Source: Sphingomonas guangdongensis (lineage in GTDB: Bacteria; Pseudomonadota; Alphaproteobacteria; Sphingomonadales; Sphingomonadaceae). Taken from it: a DNA stretch of 64,000 nucleotides. Below the pieces are notes generated by a model. The model was not told the DNA's origin. It did not search any database and was given only the letters and a program-made list of their open reading frames with translations. This document shows positions 25,795 to 34,652 of the stretch, in pieces (positions within the stretch are counted from its first letter, which is position 1; the number at the start of each line of letters is the position of its first letter). The translations under genes were made by a program, and so were the position numbers. The stretch spans positions 682,001-746,000 of the forward strand of contig NZ_OBMI01000002.1 in the NCBI RefSeq assembly GCF_900199185.1, given 5' to 3'.

Positions 25795-26786
25795 GCGTAG
25801 GCGATCCAGCGGTCGAGCAGAGCCTCGGCATCGCCGCGGTCGATCGTCTCGGCGCCGAGCGCTGCGCCATCCTCGAGACTTTCGACCCGGCCCGCGATCA
25901 CGAAGGCGGCGGCGGCGTTCAGCAGCACTGCTTCGCGATAGGCGTTGCGGTCTCCCTTCAGAAGGCGGCGGAGCGCCAGCGCGTTGAAGGCCGGGTCGCC
26001 GCCCCTGATCTCCGCGAGCGGCGCGCGGACGAGCCCGGCATCCTCCGGCACGATCGTGGGGGCAAGCGACACATCGCCGACCGTCAGCACGACGCTGGGG
26101 CCAGCGCCGGACAGCTCGTCCAGTCCTTCCTCGCCCGAGACGATCGCGGCCCCCTCCGCGCCCAGGCTGTCGAGCGCGGCGGCGTAGACGGGCGCGAAGT
26201 CGGGGCGGGCGATGCCGAGCAGCTGGCGGGTGACATGCGCTGGATTGGCGAGCGGCCCCATCAGGTTGAAGATCGTCCGCCGCCCGATCCGCTGCCGGAT
26301 CGGCTGGATCCGCTTCATGGCGGGATGGTGGTTGCCCGCGAACAGGAAGCAGATGCCGAGGTCGGCGAGCGTCTGCTCGGCGAGCGCGCCGGCCACTGCC
26401 ATGTCGAGCCCCAGCGCCTCCAGCGTATCGGCGGCGCCCGCCTTTGAAGAGGCGGCGCGGTTGCCGTGCTTGGCGACCGGTACACCGGCGGCGGCAACCA
26501 CCAGGCTGACAGCGGTCGACACGTTCAGCGTGTGGTGACCGTCGCCGCCGGTGCCGCAGACGTCGATGGCGCCCGGCGGCGCGGCGATCGGGATCAGCCG
26601 CGCTCGCAGCGCCCGCGCGGCCTCTGCAATCTCGATTGCCGTTTCCTCGCGCTCGGCCAGGGTGACGAGAAAGGTCGCGACCTCCTCCTCGCCCGTGCGA
26701 CCGTCCAAGATGTCGGCAAAGGCCGCGGCCGCACTCTCGTGCGACAGCGGCGTCGCCGCATCGGGCAGCAGCGCGCGAACGCTCAT
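25791..26786 (-). CDS. trpD: Anthranilate phosphoribosyltransferase
   Basis: Transfers phosphoribose from PRPP to anthranilate. The protein has 331 residues, a normal length. PRPP-binding signatures are [38 protein letters not shown] and [15 protein letters not shown]. The start [14 protein letters not shown] at 26786 overlaps the trpG stop (ATGA); a longer open frame runs through trpG but is not coding. It lies between trpG and trpC in the coupled operon. Confidence 0.98.
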   Translation of the reverse strand: MSVRALLPDAATPLSHESAAAAFADILDGRTGEEEVATFLVTLAEREETAIEIAEAARALRARLIPIAAPPGAIDVCGTGGDGHHTLNVSTAVSLVVAAAGVPVAKHGNRAASSKAGAADTLEALGLDMAVAGALAEQTLADLGICFLFAGNHHPAMKRIQPIRQRIGRRTIFNLMGPLANPAHVTRQLLGIARPDFAPVYAAALDSLGAEGAAIVSGEEGLDELSGAGPSVVLTVGDVSLAPTIVPEDAGLVRAPLAEIRGGDPAFNALALRRLLKGDRNAYREAVLLNAAAAFVIAGRVESLEDGAALGAETIDRGDAEALLDRWIAYA

Positions 26787-27361
26787 GCCGCGAGCTTCAG
26801 GAAGTTGGCGAGCAACGCGTGGCCGTGCTCGGTGACAATGCTCTCCGGGTGGAACTGGACGCTGTGGATCGGCAGCGTGCGGTGGCGGAACGCCATCACG
26901 CTTGCATCCGGCGAGGTGGCGTTGACGATGAGACTCTCGGGCACGTCCTCCACCACCAGGCTGTGATAGCGGGTGGCGGTGAAGGGATTGGGGATGCCGG
27001 CGAACACGCCGCTGCCGTCGTGATCCAGCACGCTGGTCTTGCCGTGCATCAGCCCGCCGCGCACCACGCGCCCGCCGAAATGCTGGCCGATCGCCTGATG
27101 GCCCAAGCACACGCCGAACAGCGGCTTCTCCGCCGCGGCGCAGGCGGCGACCAGGTCCAGGCTGATCCCCGCCTCGTTCGGGGTGCAGGGCCCGGGCGAG
27201 AGCAGGAAGGCAGTGGCGTTGCTGGCGAGCGCCTCCGCGGCGGTCAGTTGGTCGTTGCGGACGACGCGCACCTCCGCCTCCAGATCCATCAGGTAATGGA
27301 CCAGGTTCCAGGTGAAGCTGTCGTAATTGTCGATGACGAGGATCATGGGCGGTATCGCCAT
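26783..27361 (-). CDS. trpG: Anthranilate synthase glutamine amidotransferase component
   Basis: Class I glutamine amidotransferase that supplies ammonia to TrpE. Motifs: [19 protein letters not shown] at the N-terminus, [13 protein letters not shown], the nucleophile in [16 protein letters not shown], and the His-Glu pair in [14 protein letters not shown]. The protein is 192 residues from ATG 27361, or 187 from the ATG at 27346 (MILVIDN), which is the more usual family N-terminus; the sequence does not decide. trpE is 1.2 kb upstream, separated by two opposite-strand genes. Confidence 0.97.
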   Translation of the reverse strand: MAIPPMILVIDNYDSFTWNLVHYLMDLEAEVRVVRNDQLTAAEALASNATAFLLSPGPCTPNEAGISLDLVAACAAAEKPLFGVCLGHQAIGQHFGGRVVRGGLMHGKTSVLDHDGSGVFAGIPNPFTATRYHSLVVEDVPESLIVNATSPDASVMAFRHRTLPIHSVQFHPESIVTEHGHALLANFLKLAA

Positions 27362-27448
27362 AGCGGAGCCGTCCGGCGGCGCAACATTCGCCGCATTTGG
27401 CGCGTTGCATCGCCAAACGGGACAGTTACGTTCCCCGGAGTGACCATC

Positions 27449-27844
27449 ATGATCCGCTCGCTCGTCATCGCCGCCTTGATCGCCACGCCCGCCCTCGCCG
27501 TCGCGCAGGACAACACGCCGCCCAAGCGCATCCGCAACATCCTGCTCCAGGCGGGCGAGACCTGCCCGCGCTCCACCGCGGACGAGATCGTGGTCTGCTC
27601 GCCGGCCGACGCCGAGCAGTTCCGGATCCCGAAGCAGTTCCGGGAAGCTCCCAAAACCGATGTCCAGAGCACGGCCTGGGCGGTCCGCGTCGACCGCGTG
27701 ATGGAGGACAATCAGCGGGTGCTGCCGAACAGCTGCTCGCCTATCGGCACCAATGGCCAGAGCGGCTGCGCGCAGCGCGCGGCCGAGGCGTGGTCGGCGG
27801 AGAAGCGCGCGGTCGCTAACGGCCAGTCGGTCGATCCGAACTGA
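27449..27844 (+). CDS. Secreted hypothetical protein
   Basis: The 131-residue protein has a clear signal peptide (MIRSLVIAALIATPALAVAQ, cleaved after about residue 19). The mature part contains four cysteines in the pairs TCPRSTADEIVVCS and NSCSPIGTNGQSGCA, suggesting two disulfides in the periplasm. I recognise similar small secreted proteins in sphingomonads but no functional family. The start follows GGAG at a suitable distance. It is transcribed against the trp genes. Confidence 0.7.
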   Translation: MIRSLVIAALIATPALAVAQDNTPPKRIRNILLQAGETCPRSTADEIVVCSPADAEQFRIPKQFREAPKTDVQSTAWAVRVDRVMEDNQRVLPNSCSPIGTNGQSGCAQRAAEAWSAEKRAVANGQSVDPN

Positions 27845-27972
27845 GCTGGCGGCGTTGCCGGTTCAATAGCTCGCACGCACAATTTCAGCCATTCCTCACA
27901 TCTTGCTCATGACGCTCAGCGCGGCCCCCCGCCACACAGGCGCGGTTACGCAGGCAGATAAGGGCAGGTTTG

Positions 27973-28530
27973 ATGACAGCCGAGACAATGATGCGCGGCG
28001 GGCGCTGGCGCCGGGCGGTATGGGGAGCGGCGGTAGCGGTGTTGCTGCTCCCGCTCGTTGCGATGCAGTTCACGCGCGACGTCAACTGGACACCGTCCGA
28101 CTTCGTTGTGGCAGGGGTGCTGCTCGGCGCGGTGCTCGCCGGCTACGAGTTCCTAGCGCGGCGAGCCGGTAGTGCCTGGTACCGGGTCGGCAGCGGGGTG
28201 GCGCTGTTCACCGGACTGTTCCTGACCTGGGTGAACCTGGCGGTCGGCATCATCGGTTCGGAGAACAATGACGCGAACATGATGTACGCGGGCGTGCTCG
28301 CGGTGGCGGTGGGCGGTGCGTGCCTCGCCCACTTTCGCCCGCGCGGCATGGCGCGCGCGATGCTCGCGGCGGCGGCGGCGCAGGTGATCGCCGGGGCCAT
28401 CGCGCTCGCGCTCGACCTCGGCGTCGATGGTCGCGCCTGGCCGCGCGACGTGATCGGAGCGACCGGGATCATCACGGGACTGTGGCTGATCGCGGCGACG
28501 CTGTTCGGGATCGCCGCGCGGCGTCCCTGA
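27973..28530 (+). CDS. Four-helix integral membrane protein of unknown function
   Basis: The 185-residue protein has hydrophobic helices at about 15-32, 45-62, 70-95 and 100-170 (the last region probably two or three helices), with the loop VGIIGSENNDANMMYAGV between them. Similar short membrane proteins occur in sphingomonads; no function is known to me. A TTG three bases earlier could also initiate; I chose ATG 27973. Its stop is one base away from the convergent trpE stop. Confidence 0.65.
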   Translation: MTAETMMRGGRWRRAVWGAAVAVLLLPLVAMQFTRDVNWTPSDFVVAGVLLGAVLAGYEFLARRAGSAWYRVGSGVALFTGLFLTWVNLAVGIIGSENNDANMMYAGVLAVAVGGACLAHFRPRGMARAMLAAAAAQVIAGAIALALDLGVDGRAWPRDVIGATGIITGLWLIAATLFGIAARRP

Positions 28531-28531
28531 G

Positions 28532-30019
28532 CTACTGGCCAAATCCGATCCCGCCCGCGCGCGCGACCGCCTCGCGTGCGGCGGCAAACAGCGCGCCGGC
28601 CTTCGCCTCGCACTCGCGGTTCTCCGCCGCCGGATCGCTGTCGGCGACGATGCCCGCGCCCGCCTGGACGTGCATGACGTCATCCTTCACGATCGCGGTG
28701 CGCAGCACGATGCAACTGTCCATCGACCCGTCGGGCGAGAAGTAGCCGACCCCGCCGGCATAGGCGCCGCGAGTCTCCCCCTCCAGTTCGGCGATGATCT
28801 GCATCGCGCGGACCTTGGGTGCGCCGCTCACGGTGCCCGCGGGAAAGCCCGCGAAAAGCGCATCGAGTGCGTCGGCATCCGGCCTGATCCGCCCCACCAC
28901 GTTCGACACGATGTGCATGACGTGGCTGTAGAACTCGATCCCGTAGCTGTCGGTCACCTTGACGGAGCCCGCCGCCGCGACCCGGCCGACGTCGTTGCGC
29001 CCGAGATCGAGCAGCATCAGGTGCTCGGCGCGCTCCTTTGCATCGGCGAGCAGCTCCTGCCGGTTGGCTTCGTCCTCGGCTGCGCTGCGCCCGCGCGGCC
29101 GAGTCCCCGCGATCGGGCGTATCGTCACCTCACCGTCGCGTACCCTGACCAGGATCTCAGGGCTGGATCCGGTCAGCGCGAACCCGGGCAGGTCGAGATG
29201 GTAGAGGAAGGGCGAGGGATTGACGCGGCGGAGCGAGCGGTAGAGCTCGAACGGCGGCAGCGTGAAGGGGGTCGTGAAACGCTGCGCCAGCACCACCTGA
29301 AAGATGTCGCCGGCGACGATATAGTCCTTCGCCGCGGCCACCATCTCGCCGTAGCGGCCGGGCGGCAGCACCGGATCGGGCGTGATCGTGACGTGCTCGG
29401 CGCGGGTTCGGGGAGGCACCGGCGTGTTGGCGAGCCGCGCGGCCGTGTCCTCCAGCCGCGCCGCGGCCTGCTCCACGCTCGCACCCGGCCACACCGGCGC
29501 GACCAGGAACAGCGTGTCGGCCAGCCGATCGAACACCAGCAGCACCGTGGGGCGGACGAACACCATGTCGGGCAGGTCGAGCGGATTGGGCGCGGGGCGA
29601 TCGAGCCGCTCCACCAGCCCGATCGTCTCATACCCGAAATAGCCGACCAGGCAGGCGAGCGCGCGGGGCAGCGGTTCGGGCACGTCCATGCGGCAGCTTG
29701 CGACCAGTGCGCGCAGCGCGGCGAGCGTCGGGGTGCCGGCGGGCGTGAAGGCGTCGCGATCGCGGAGCCAGTCGCGATTGATCTCCGCCGCGTCACCGCG
29801 TGCGCGGAACAGCAGGTCGGGCGCGAGCCCGATCAGGCTGTGGCGCCCGCGCACGGAGCCGCCCTCCACCGATTCGAGCAGGAAATCGCCGCGGCCGGGC
29901 TCGATCAGCTTCAGCGCAGCGGCGACCGGCGTCTCCGTATCGGCGACCTGCCGCTGCCAGATCAGCGCGCCGCGCCCGTCGGCCAGCGCCGCGCGGGCGG
30001 CCTCGATCCCCTCGATCAC
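28532..30019 (-). CDS. trpE: Anthranilate synthase component I
   Basis: Chorismate-utilising enzyme that forms anthranilate with ammonia from TrpG. The 495-residue protein carries the feedback-site region LLESVEGGSVRGRHSLIGL, and the catalytic C-terminal domain with GDIFQVVLAQRF, IRPIAGTRPRG, HLMLLDLGRNDVGRV, FPAGTVSGAPKVRAM and YAGGVGYFSPDGSMD. I use the GTG at 30019 (MIEGIEAARAAL), 16 bases after the ppiD stop; an ATG at 30082 inside ppiD would add 21 poorly matching residues. It is not adjacent to trpG here. Confidence 0.97.
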   Translation of the reverse strand: MIEGIEAARAALADGRGALIWQRQVADTETPVAAALKLIEPGRGDFLLESVEGGSVRGRHSLIGLAPDLLFRARGDAAEINRDWLRDRDAFTPAGTPTLAALRALVASCRMDVPEPLPRALACLVGYFGYETIGLVERLDRPAPNPLDLPDMVFVRPTVLLVFDRLADTLFLVAPVWPGASVEQAAARLEDTAARLANTPVPPRTRAEHVTITPDPVLPPGRYGEMVAAAKDYIVAGDIFQVVLAQRFTTPFTLPPFELYRSLRRVNPSPFLYHLDLPGFALTGSSPEILVRVRDGEVTIRPIAGTRPRGRSAAEDEANRQELLADAKERAEHLMLLDLGRNDVGRVAAAGSVKVTDSYGIEFYSHVMHIVSNVVGRIRPDADALDALFAGFPAGTVSGAPKVRAMQIIAELEGETRGAYAGGVGYFSPDGSMDSCIVLRTAIVKDDVMHVQAGAGIVADSDPAAENRECEAKAGALFAAAREAVARAGGIGFGQ

Positions 30020-30035
30020 GCGCCCGTCCGTCGGA

Positions 30036-31985
30036 TCAGCGCGATTGCGCGCCGCCGGCGAGGTCGCTCGCGACCCGCGCAATTGCCGCTTCGTCGCGCT
30101 TGACCCCGACCTGTCGCTTGACCGCCGCGGTGAACTGTTCGGTGAACTCGCGGCCGATCACGCCGCCCAGTCCTTGGCGGGTGGAGGCGATCAGCGCGGT
30201 GTTGCCGGCGGCGTTCCCGCCCTGGATCGCGTCCAGGTAGACGACGTACCAGCCTGCCCGGTTCGGCGCTTCGATTAACTTCGCGCGCTTCGCCGCCATG
30301 GAGAAGAGCAGCGCAACCGGCGGGGGCAGCTGCCCGCCCTGACGCGCCAGATCGGCGCGGCTCGCGTTGATCGGCTGAACCGGCGGCAGGCGCAACCCGG
30401 TCTGCGCGAGCGCCTGCGCCAGCGGCGTGCCGCCGTTCGCCTTGTTCACTGCGGCGGTCGCCAGCTGGCGCGCCGCGCGCAGGTTCCGGTCTGCCACGAA
30501 GTCGCGGACCACCGCGTCGCGAATCTGGGCGAGCGGGCGCGGCGCGGCGGGGACGACCTGGCCGATCGCGACCACCGCGAAGCTGCCGTCCGGGTCAACC
30601 GGCACGAGCTGCGGTGCGTCACCCTGCTCGGCGGCGAAGGCCGCCGGGGCGATGCGGGCGAGCACGGGATCCGGCGTCGGCGTCGGCGCGTCCGGATCAA
30701 CGCCGCTCGCGAGCAGCGGCCGGGTGGTCTGCGGTTGCAGCTTGGCGTCGGCGATCACCTCGTCAAAGGTCGCGTTGCCGCCGATCGCACTGTCCAGGTC
30801 GGCGTTGATCCGGGCCAGCGCCTCCTGCGCCTTGGTCTTGCCGAGTTCGGTGGTGAGCTCGGGCGTCGCCTCCGCGAGCGACTTGCCGGCGACCGGCGTC
30901 ACGGCGTCGACTCGCACGACGTGCCAGCCGAGCGGCGAGCGGACGGGACCGACGACCTGTCCCGCTGCCGCGGCGAAGGCGGCGTTGGCGACGGCGGCGC
31001 TGCTCTGGGTGGTAAAGGCGGCCTTGTCGACGGCGGTTGCGGTGTTCGCCTCCAGCCCGATCGCGCGGGCGGCGGCAGCGAGCGCGGTTCCGCCCTTTGC
31101 GCGCGCGGCGATCTGGTTCGCTTGCGCCTGCTGCGCGACCACGACCTGGGTCAGGGTCCGCTTCTCGCTGGCGGCGAAGCGCGCCGCCTGGCTGCGGTAG
31201 GCGGCGGCGATCTCGGCCGCGGTCGGCTTCGCGGTCGCCGCGACGTCGGCCGCGCGCACCACGGCGTAGCGGATCGTTCGCCGCTCGGGCACCGTGTAGC
31301 GCGCGCGCTGGCGAGTGTAGAAGGTCTGAAGTTCCCCGTCGGTCGGCGGCGTGCCGGCGCCGAGCGCCGCAACCGGGATGTAGCCCACCACGCCGCGGCG
31401 CCGCTCCAGCAGCAGCGAGGCGTAGGGCAGCGCCAGCTGGGCCGGAACCTGGCGCGCGCCCGCGGTCGGCGCGATCAGCTGCCGTGCCAGCATGTCGCGC
31501 GAGATGTCCTCGCGCAGCTGGCGGTCGGTCAGGCGCTGCTGCTGGAGGATCTGGTCGTAGGCGGTCTGGCTGAACTTGCCGTCGAAGCCCTGGAACGCGG
31601 GGATGCTGGCGATCTCGCCGTCGACCGCGCGCTTGCTCGCCGCGAGCCCGACGTCCTGTGCGAAGTGGTAAAGCGCCAGGCCGTTGATCGTCCGGTCGAT
31701 CACCGCCGTCAGCCCGCCGCCGGCCACGAAGGTCGCGATGTCGAGCGTCGGCTGCTGCTGGCGATAGCCGTTGAACGCGGTCTGCGCGCGCTGGCGCAGC
31801 TCCACCTCGGTTACCTTGGTGTCGCCGACTTCCGCCACTTCGCCGCCACCAAGCGTGCCGCCGCTCTGGCCGCGGATGTTGGTGATGTCCCCGGCCGCGA
31901 ACGCCAGCGCGATGATGATCAGCACGCCAAAGGTGATGACGATGCCGACCTTGGACTTGGTCAGCCGGCGGAAGAACTGAAGCAT
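30036..31985 (-). CDS. ppiD: SurA N-terminal/PpiC peptidyl-prolyl isomerase, PpiD type
   Basis: A periplasmic chaperone anchored by one N-terminal helix (about residues 12-32, KVGIVITFGVLIIIALAFAAG), which assists folding of exported proteins. The following SurA-N-like region has the conserved GEVAEVGDTKVTEVELRQR. A parvulin domain sits around residues 265-365 and ends in VRSPLGWHVVRVDAVTPV. With 649 residues it matches PpiD length. It precedes trpE with 16 bases between, a frequent order in sphingomonads. It is divergent from tpiA. Confidence 0.92.
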   Translation of the reverse strand: MLQFFRRLTKSKVGIVITFGVLIIIALAFAAGDITNIRGQSGGTLGGGEVAEVGDTKVTEVELRQRAQTAFNGYRQQQPTLDIATFVAGGGLTAVIDRTINGLALYHFAQDVGLAASKRAVDGEIASIPAFQGFDGKFSQTAYDQILQQQRLTDRQLREDISRDMLARQLIAPTAGARQVPAQLALPYASLLLERRRGVVGYIPVAALGAGTPPTDGELQTFYTRQRARYTVPERRTIRYAVVRAADVAATAKPTAAEIAAAYRSQAARFAASEKRTLTQVVVAQQAQANQIAARAKGGTALAAAARAIGLEANTATAVDKAAFTTQSSAAVANAAFAAAAGQVVGPVRSPLGWHVVRVDAVTPVAGKSLAEATPELTTELGKTKAQEALARINADLDSAIGGNATFDEVIADAKLQPQTTRPLLASGVDPDAPTPTPDPVLARIAPAAFAAEQGDAPQLVPVDPDGSFAVVAIGQVVPAAPRPLAQIRDAVVRDFVADRNLRAARQLATAAVNKANGGTPLAQALAQTGLRLPPVQPINASRADLARQGGQLPPPVALLFSMAAKRAKLIEAPNRAGWYVVYLDAIQGGNAAGNTALIASTRQGLGGVIGREFTEQFTAAVKRQVGVKRDEAAIARVASDLAGGAQSR

Positions 31986-32109
31986 GTAGGGCCGATCGGA
32001 TGGATTGATGCCCGCGTGCCTTACGGGGACGGGCGCGCGTCATCAAGGTTGTGCCTGGCGCGCGCCCGCCGCTAGGTGGCCGGCATAACAGAGCGGGGAG
32101 ACACGGGAC

Positions 32110-32859
32110 ATGCGGCGCAAGCTGGTGGCGGGCAACTGGAAGATGAACGGCGACCGCGCGAGCCTGGTGGAGCTGGAGGAGATCGCGCGCGCCGCGGGCG
32201 AGCACGGCGGGGTCGATGTCGCGGTGGCGGTCCCCTTCACCCTGATCGAGCGGGCGGCGTCCTTCGTCCCCACGCTCGCGATCGGCGCGCAGGACATTCA
32301 CCCCAACGACTCGGGCGCGCACACCGGCGACATATCGGCCGCGCAGGTCCGGGAAGCGGGCGCCCGCTTCGTCATCGTCGGCCACAGCGAGCGCCGCGGC
32401 GACCACGGCGAGACCAGCCACGACGCCTGGGCGAAGGCGGCGGCGGGGCACCGCCACGGGCTGCAGGTGATTCTGTGCTGCGGCGAGACGGAGGCCGAGC
32501 GCGATGCCGGCCGCGCCGAGCGGGTCGTCCAGGCGCAGGTGGAGAAATCACTGCCCGACGATGCCGACGGCGGCTGGCTGACGCTCGCCTATGAACCGCG
32601 CTGGGCGATCGGCACCGGGCGGACGCCGACGCTCGACGAGATCGCCGCCATTCACTGCATCGCGCGCGCCAAGATGCGCCACATGATCGGCGACAAGGCG
32701 GACGGCGTGCGCATTCTCTATGGCGGGTCTGTCACCGGCGACAATGCGGGCACCATCCTGGCGGTGCCGGATGTCGACGGCGCGCTGGTCGGCGGGGCGA
32801 GCCTGACGGCGGCGAAGTTCATGCCGATCATCGCGGCAGCCGCGGCGCAGGCCGGCTGA
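32110..32859 (+). CDS. tpiA: Triosephosphate isomerase
   Basis: Interconverts dihydroxyacetone phosphate and glyceraldehyde-3-phosphate. The 249-residue barrel contains KLVAGNWKMNGDRA (catalytic Lys), FVIVGHSERRGDHGE (catalytic His), TLAYEPRWAIGTGRTP (catalytic Glu and flexible loop) and RILYGGSVTGDN (phosphate binding). GGGGAG-type sequence lies upstream of ATG 32110. It is divergent from ppiD with a 124-base intergenic region likely holding both promoters. Confidence 0.98.
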   Translation: MRRKLVAGNWKMNGDRASLVELEEIARAAGEHGGVDVAVAVPFTLIERAASFVPTLAIGAQDIHPNDSGAHTGDISAAQVREAGARFVIVGHSERRGDHGETSHDAWAKAAAGHRHGLQVILCCGETEAERDAGRAERVVQAQVEKSLPDDADGGWLTLAYEPRWAIGTGRTPTLDEIAAIHCIARAKMRHMIGDKADGVRILYGGSVTGDNAGTILAVPDVDGALVGGASLTAAKFMPIIAAAAAQAG

Positions 32860-32889
32860 ACGCCGTCGCCGCTCGCGCGTTAGGGCGGG

Positions 32890-33114
32890 ATGGACGGAGA
32901 AGACCTGGTCGCCGCGGTACGCCGTGCGGCGCGCGTGCATGCCGACAGCTGGGAGGCACTGGTCCCGGACCGGTTCACCATCGACCTCACCCGCGAGGCG
33001 GAAGAGGAAGCGGCGTTCGCGGAGATGGCGGCGGCCAAGCGGCGGCTGCGCGACCACATCTGCGACACCTACGGCGTGTCGATCCGCGAGCTGGCCAACC
33101 TGGCGATGGTGTGA
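32890..33114 (+). CDS. Small acidic helical hypothetical protein
   Basis: A 74-residue soluble protein (MDGEDLVAAVRRAARVHADS onward), predicted to be nearly all helix, with an acidic centre EAEEEAAFAEM and a C-terminal GVSIRELANLAMV. It follows tpiA by 30 bases on the same strand and ends just before a 100-base inverted repeat. I recognise no family. Codon use matches the neighbours, so it is probably real. Confidence 0.5.
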   Translation: MDGEDLVAAVRRAARVHADSWEALVPDRFTIDLTREAEEEAAFAEMAAAKRRLRDHICDTYGVSIRELANLAMV

Positions 33115-33124
33115 GCGCCGCAGC

Positions 33125-33224
33125 GTCATGCCAGCGCAGGCTGGCACCCATGTCTGTCACAAGGAGGACAGTCAGGACTACCGTACGCAACAGACATGGA
33201 CCCCAGCCTTCGCTGGGGTGACGA
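33125..33224. repeat. 100-bp dispersed inverted repeat, copy A
   Basis: The left arm GTCATGCCAGCGCAGGCTGG continues to CCATGTCTG at 33156. The right arm starts CAGACATGGACCCCAGCC at 33191 and ends GGGGTGACGA. The arms are near-perfect inverted copies of about 32 bases around a 34-base centre. A second copy of identical length is at 45392-45491, with different central sequence. Both lie between convergent genes, so the element may serve as a bidirectional terminator or be a REP/MITE-like unit. Confidence 0.85.
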
Positions 33225-33229
33225 GAGGT

Positions 33230-34615
33230 TTACCCGCCATATCGTCCTTTCAGCACCCTCCAGGCCGCGCGGAGCGCGTAGGCTTCGCCGCCCTTTGGCC
33301 GCGCGGGCTTCGCCGCCGGGCGCCAGGCGAACACGTCGAGGTGGCCCCACGCCGTGCCCGCGGGGACGAAGCGACGGAGGAACAGCGCGGCGGTGATCGC
33401 ACCCGCCATCCCGCCCTCGGGCGCGTTGATCAGGTCGGCAATGTCGGACTTCAGCTGCTCGTCGTAGCCGCTCCACAGCGGCAGCCGCCACAGGGGGTCA
33501 TGCTCGGCGACCCCCGCGGCGAGCAGGTCGGCGGCGAGTGCCTCGTCGTCGGAGAACAGCGGCGGCAGGTCGGGGCCGAGCGCCACCCGCGCCGCGCCGG
33601 TCAGCGTCGCGAAGTCGAGGATCAGCTGCGGCGTGTCTTCGCCCGCGCGGGTCAGCGCGTCGCCGAGGATCAGCCGCCCTTCCGCGTCGGTATTGGTGTT
33701 CTCGACCGTCAGCCCCTTGCGCGAGCGAAGCACGTCGCCAGGACGAAAGGCGCTGCCACTGATCGTGTTCTCGACCGCCGGGATCAGCAGGTGCAGCCGG
33801 ACGGGCAGCCGCGCGCCCATCACCAGCCCGGCAAGCGCAAGCGCGTGGGCGGCGCCGCCCATGTCCTTCTTCATCAGCCGCATGCCCGCTGACGGCTTGA
33901 TGTCGAGCCCGCCCGAATCGAACACCACGCCCTTGCCGACCAGCGCCACTCGAGGATGGGCGGGGCTGCCCCACTCGAGCTCGATCAACCGCGGCTCGCG
34001 TCCGCGCGCGGCGGCCTGGCCGACCGCATGGATCATCGGATAGCCGCTCTCTAGCTCGCCGCCGCGCGTGACGGTCACGGTCGCGCCGTGGGCGGCGGCG
34101 AGGCGGCGGACCTCGCCCTCCAGCTCCTCCGGCCCGAGGTCGGCGGCGGCGGTGTCGACCAGGTCGCGAACGGTCGCGACGGCGCCCGCGACCCGCACGA
34201 CTTCGTCGATCCGCGCCGGCTCACCGGTCAGCAGCACGCGTGGGCCCGCCGCCTCGTCCTTGCGGTAGCGGGTGAAGCGGTGCTGCGCGAGCACCCAGCC
34301 GAGCATCGCCGCGCCCGGTTCGCCGTGCGTCAGCCGGTAGGTCCCCTCGGGCAGGATCTCGCCCTGCGAGGCGATACGCCACGGCGAGGTTTCCGCCTCG
34401 TCGCAGACCAGCAGCGCCGACCAGTCCTCCGTGCCCTCGCCCGGCAAAATCGCCTTGTTGCCCGCCTTGCCGGTCAGCTTGTGCGCGGCAACGGTCGCGC
34501 GGACGCGGGGCGGCTGGGCGGAGAGCCAGTTGGTCCACTCGGCGGGCGTGACGACGTGGATGGTGCGGGCGGGTTGCCCGCGATCGGGGGCGAGCAGGGC
34601 GGCGAAGTCGGTCAT
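33230..34615 (-). CDS. M17 leucyl aminopeptidase family protein
   Basis: Cytoplasmic metallo-aminopeptidase of 461 residues. The C-terminal catalytic domain has the metal ligands in LVGKGVVFDSGGLDIKPS, MKKDMGGAAHALAL and the family signature ENTNTDAEGRLILGDAL, followed by QLILDFATLTGAARVALG. The N-terminal domain is short and diverged, as in the subgroup annotated simply as leucyl aminopeptidase family rather than PepA. It is convergent with the small gene at 32890. Confidence 0.93.
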   Translation of the reverse strand: MTDFAALLAPDRGQPARTIHVVTPAEWTNWLSAQPPRVRATVAAHKLTGKAGNKAILPGEGTEDWSALLVCDEAETSPWRIASQGEILPEGTYRLTHGEPGAAMLGWVLAQHRFTRYRKDEAAGPRVLLTGEPARIDEVVRVAGAVATVRDLVDTAAADLGPEELEGEVRRLAAAHGATVTVTRGGELESGYPMIHAVGQAAARGREPRLIELEWGSPAHPRVALVGKGVVFDSGGLDIKPSAGMRLMKKDMGGAAHALALAGLVMGARLPVRLHLLIPAVENTISGSAFRPGDVLRSRKGLTVENTNTDAEGRLILGDALTRAGEDTPQLILDFATLTGAARVALGPDLPPLFSDDEALAADLLAAGVAEHDPLWRLPLWSGYDEQLKSDIADLINAPEGGMAGAITAALFLRRFVPAGTAWGHLDVFAWRPAAKPARPKGGEAYALRAAWRVLKGRYGG

Positions 34616-34652
34616 CCGCCAGAGCTAGGCGCGCCCGCGGGCCGGTGCAACG

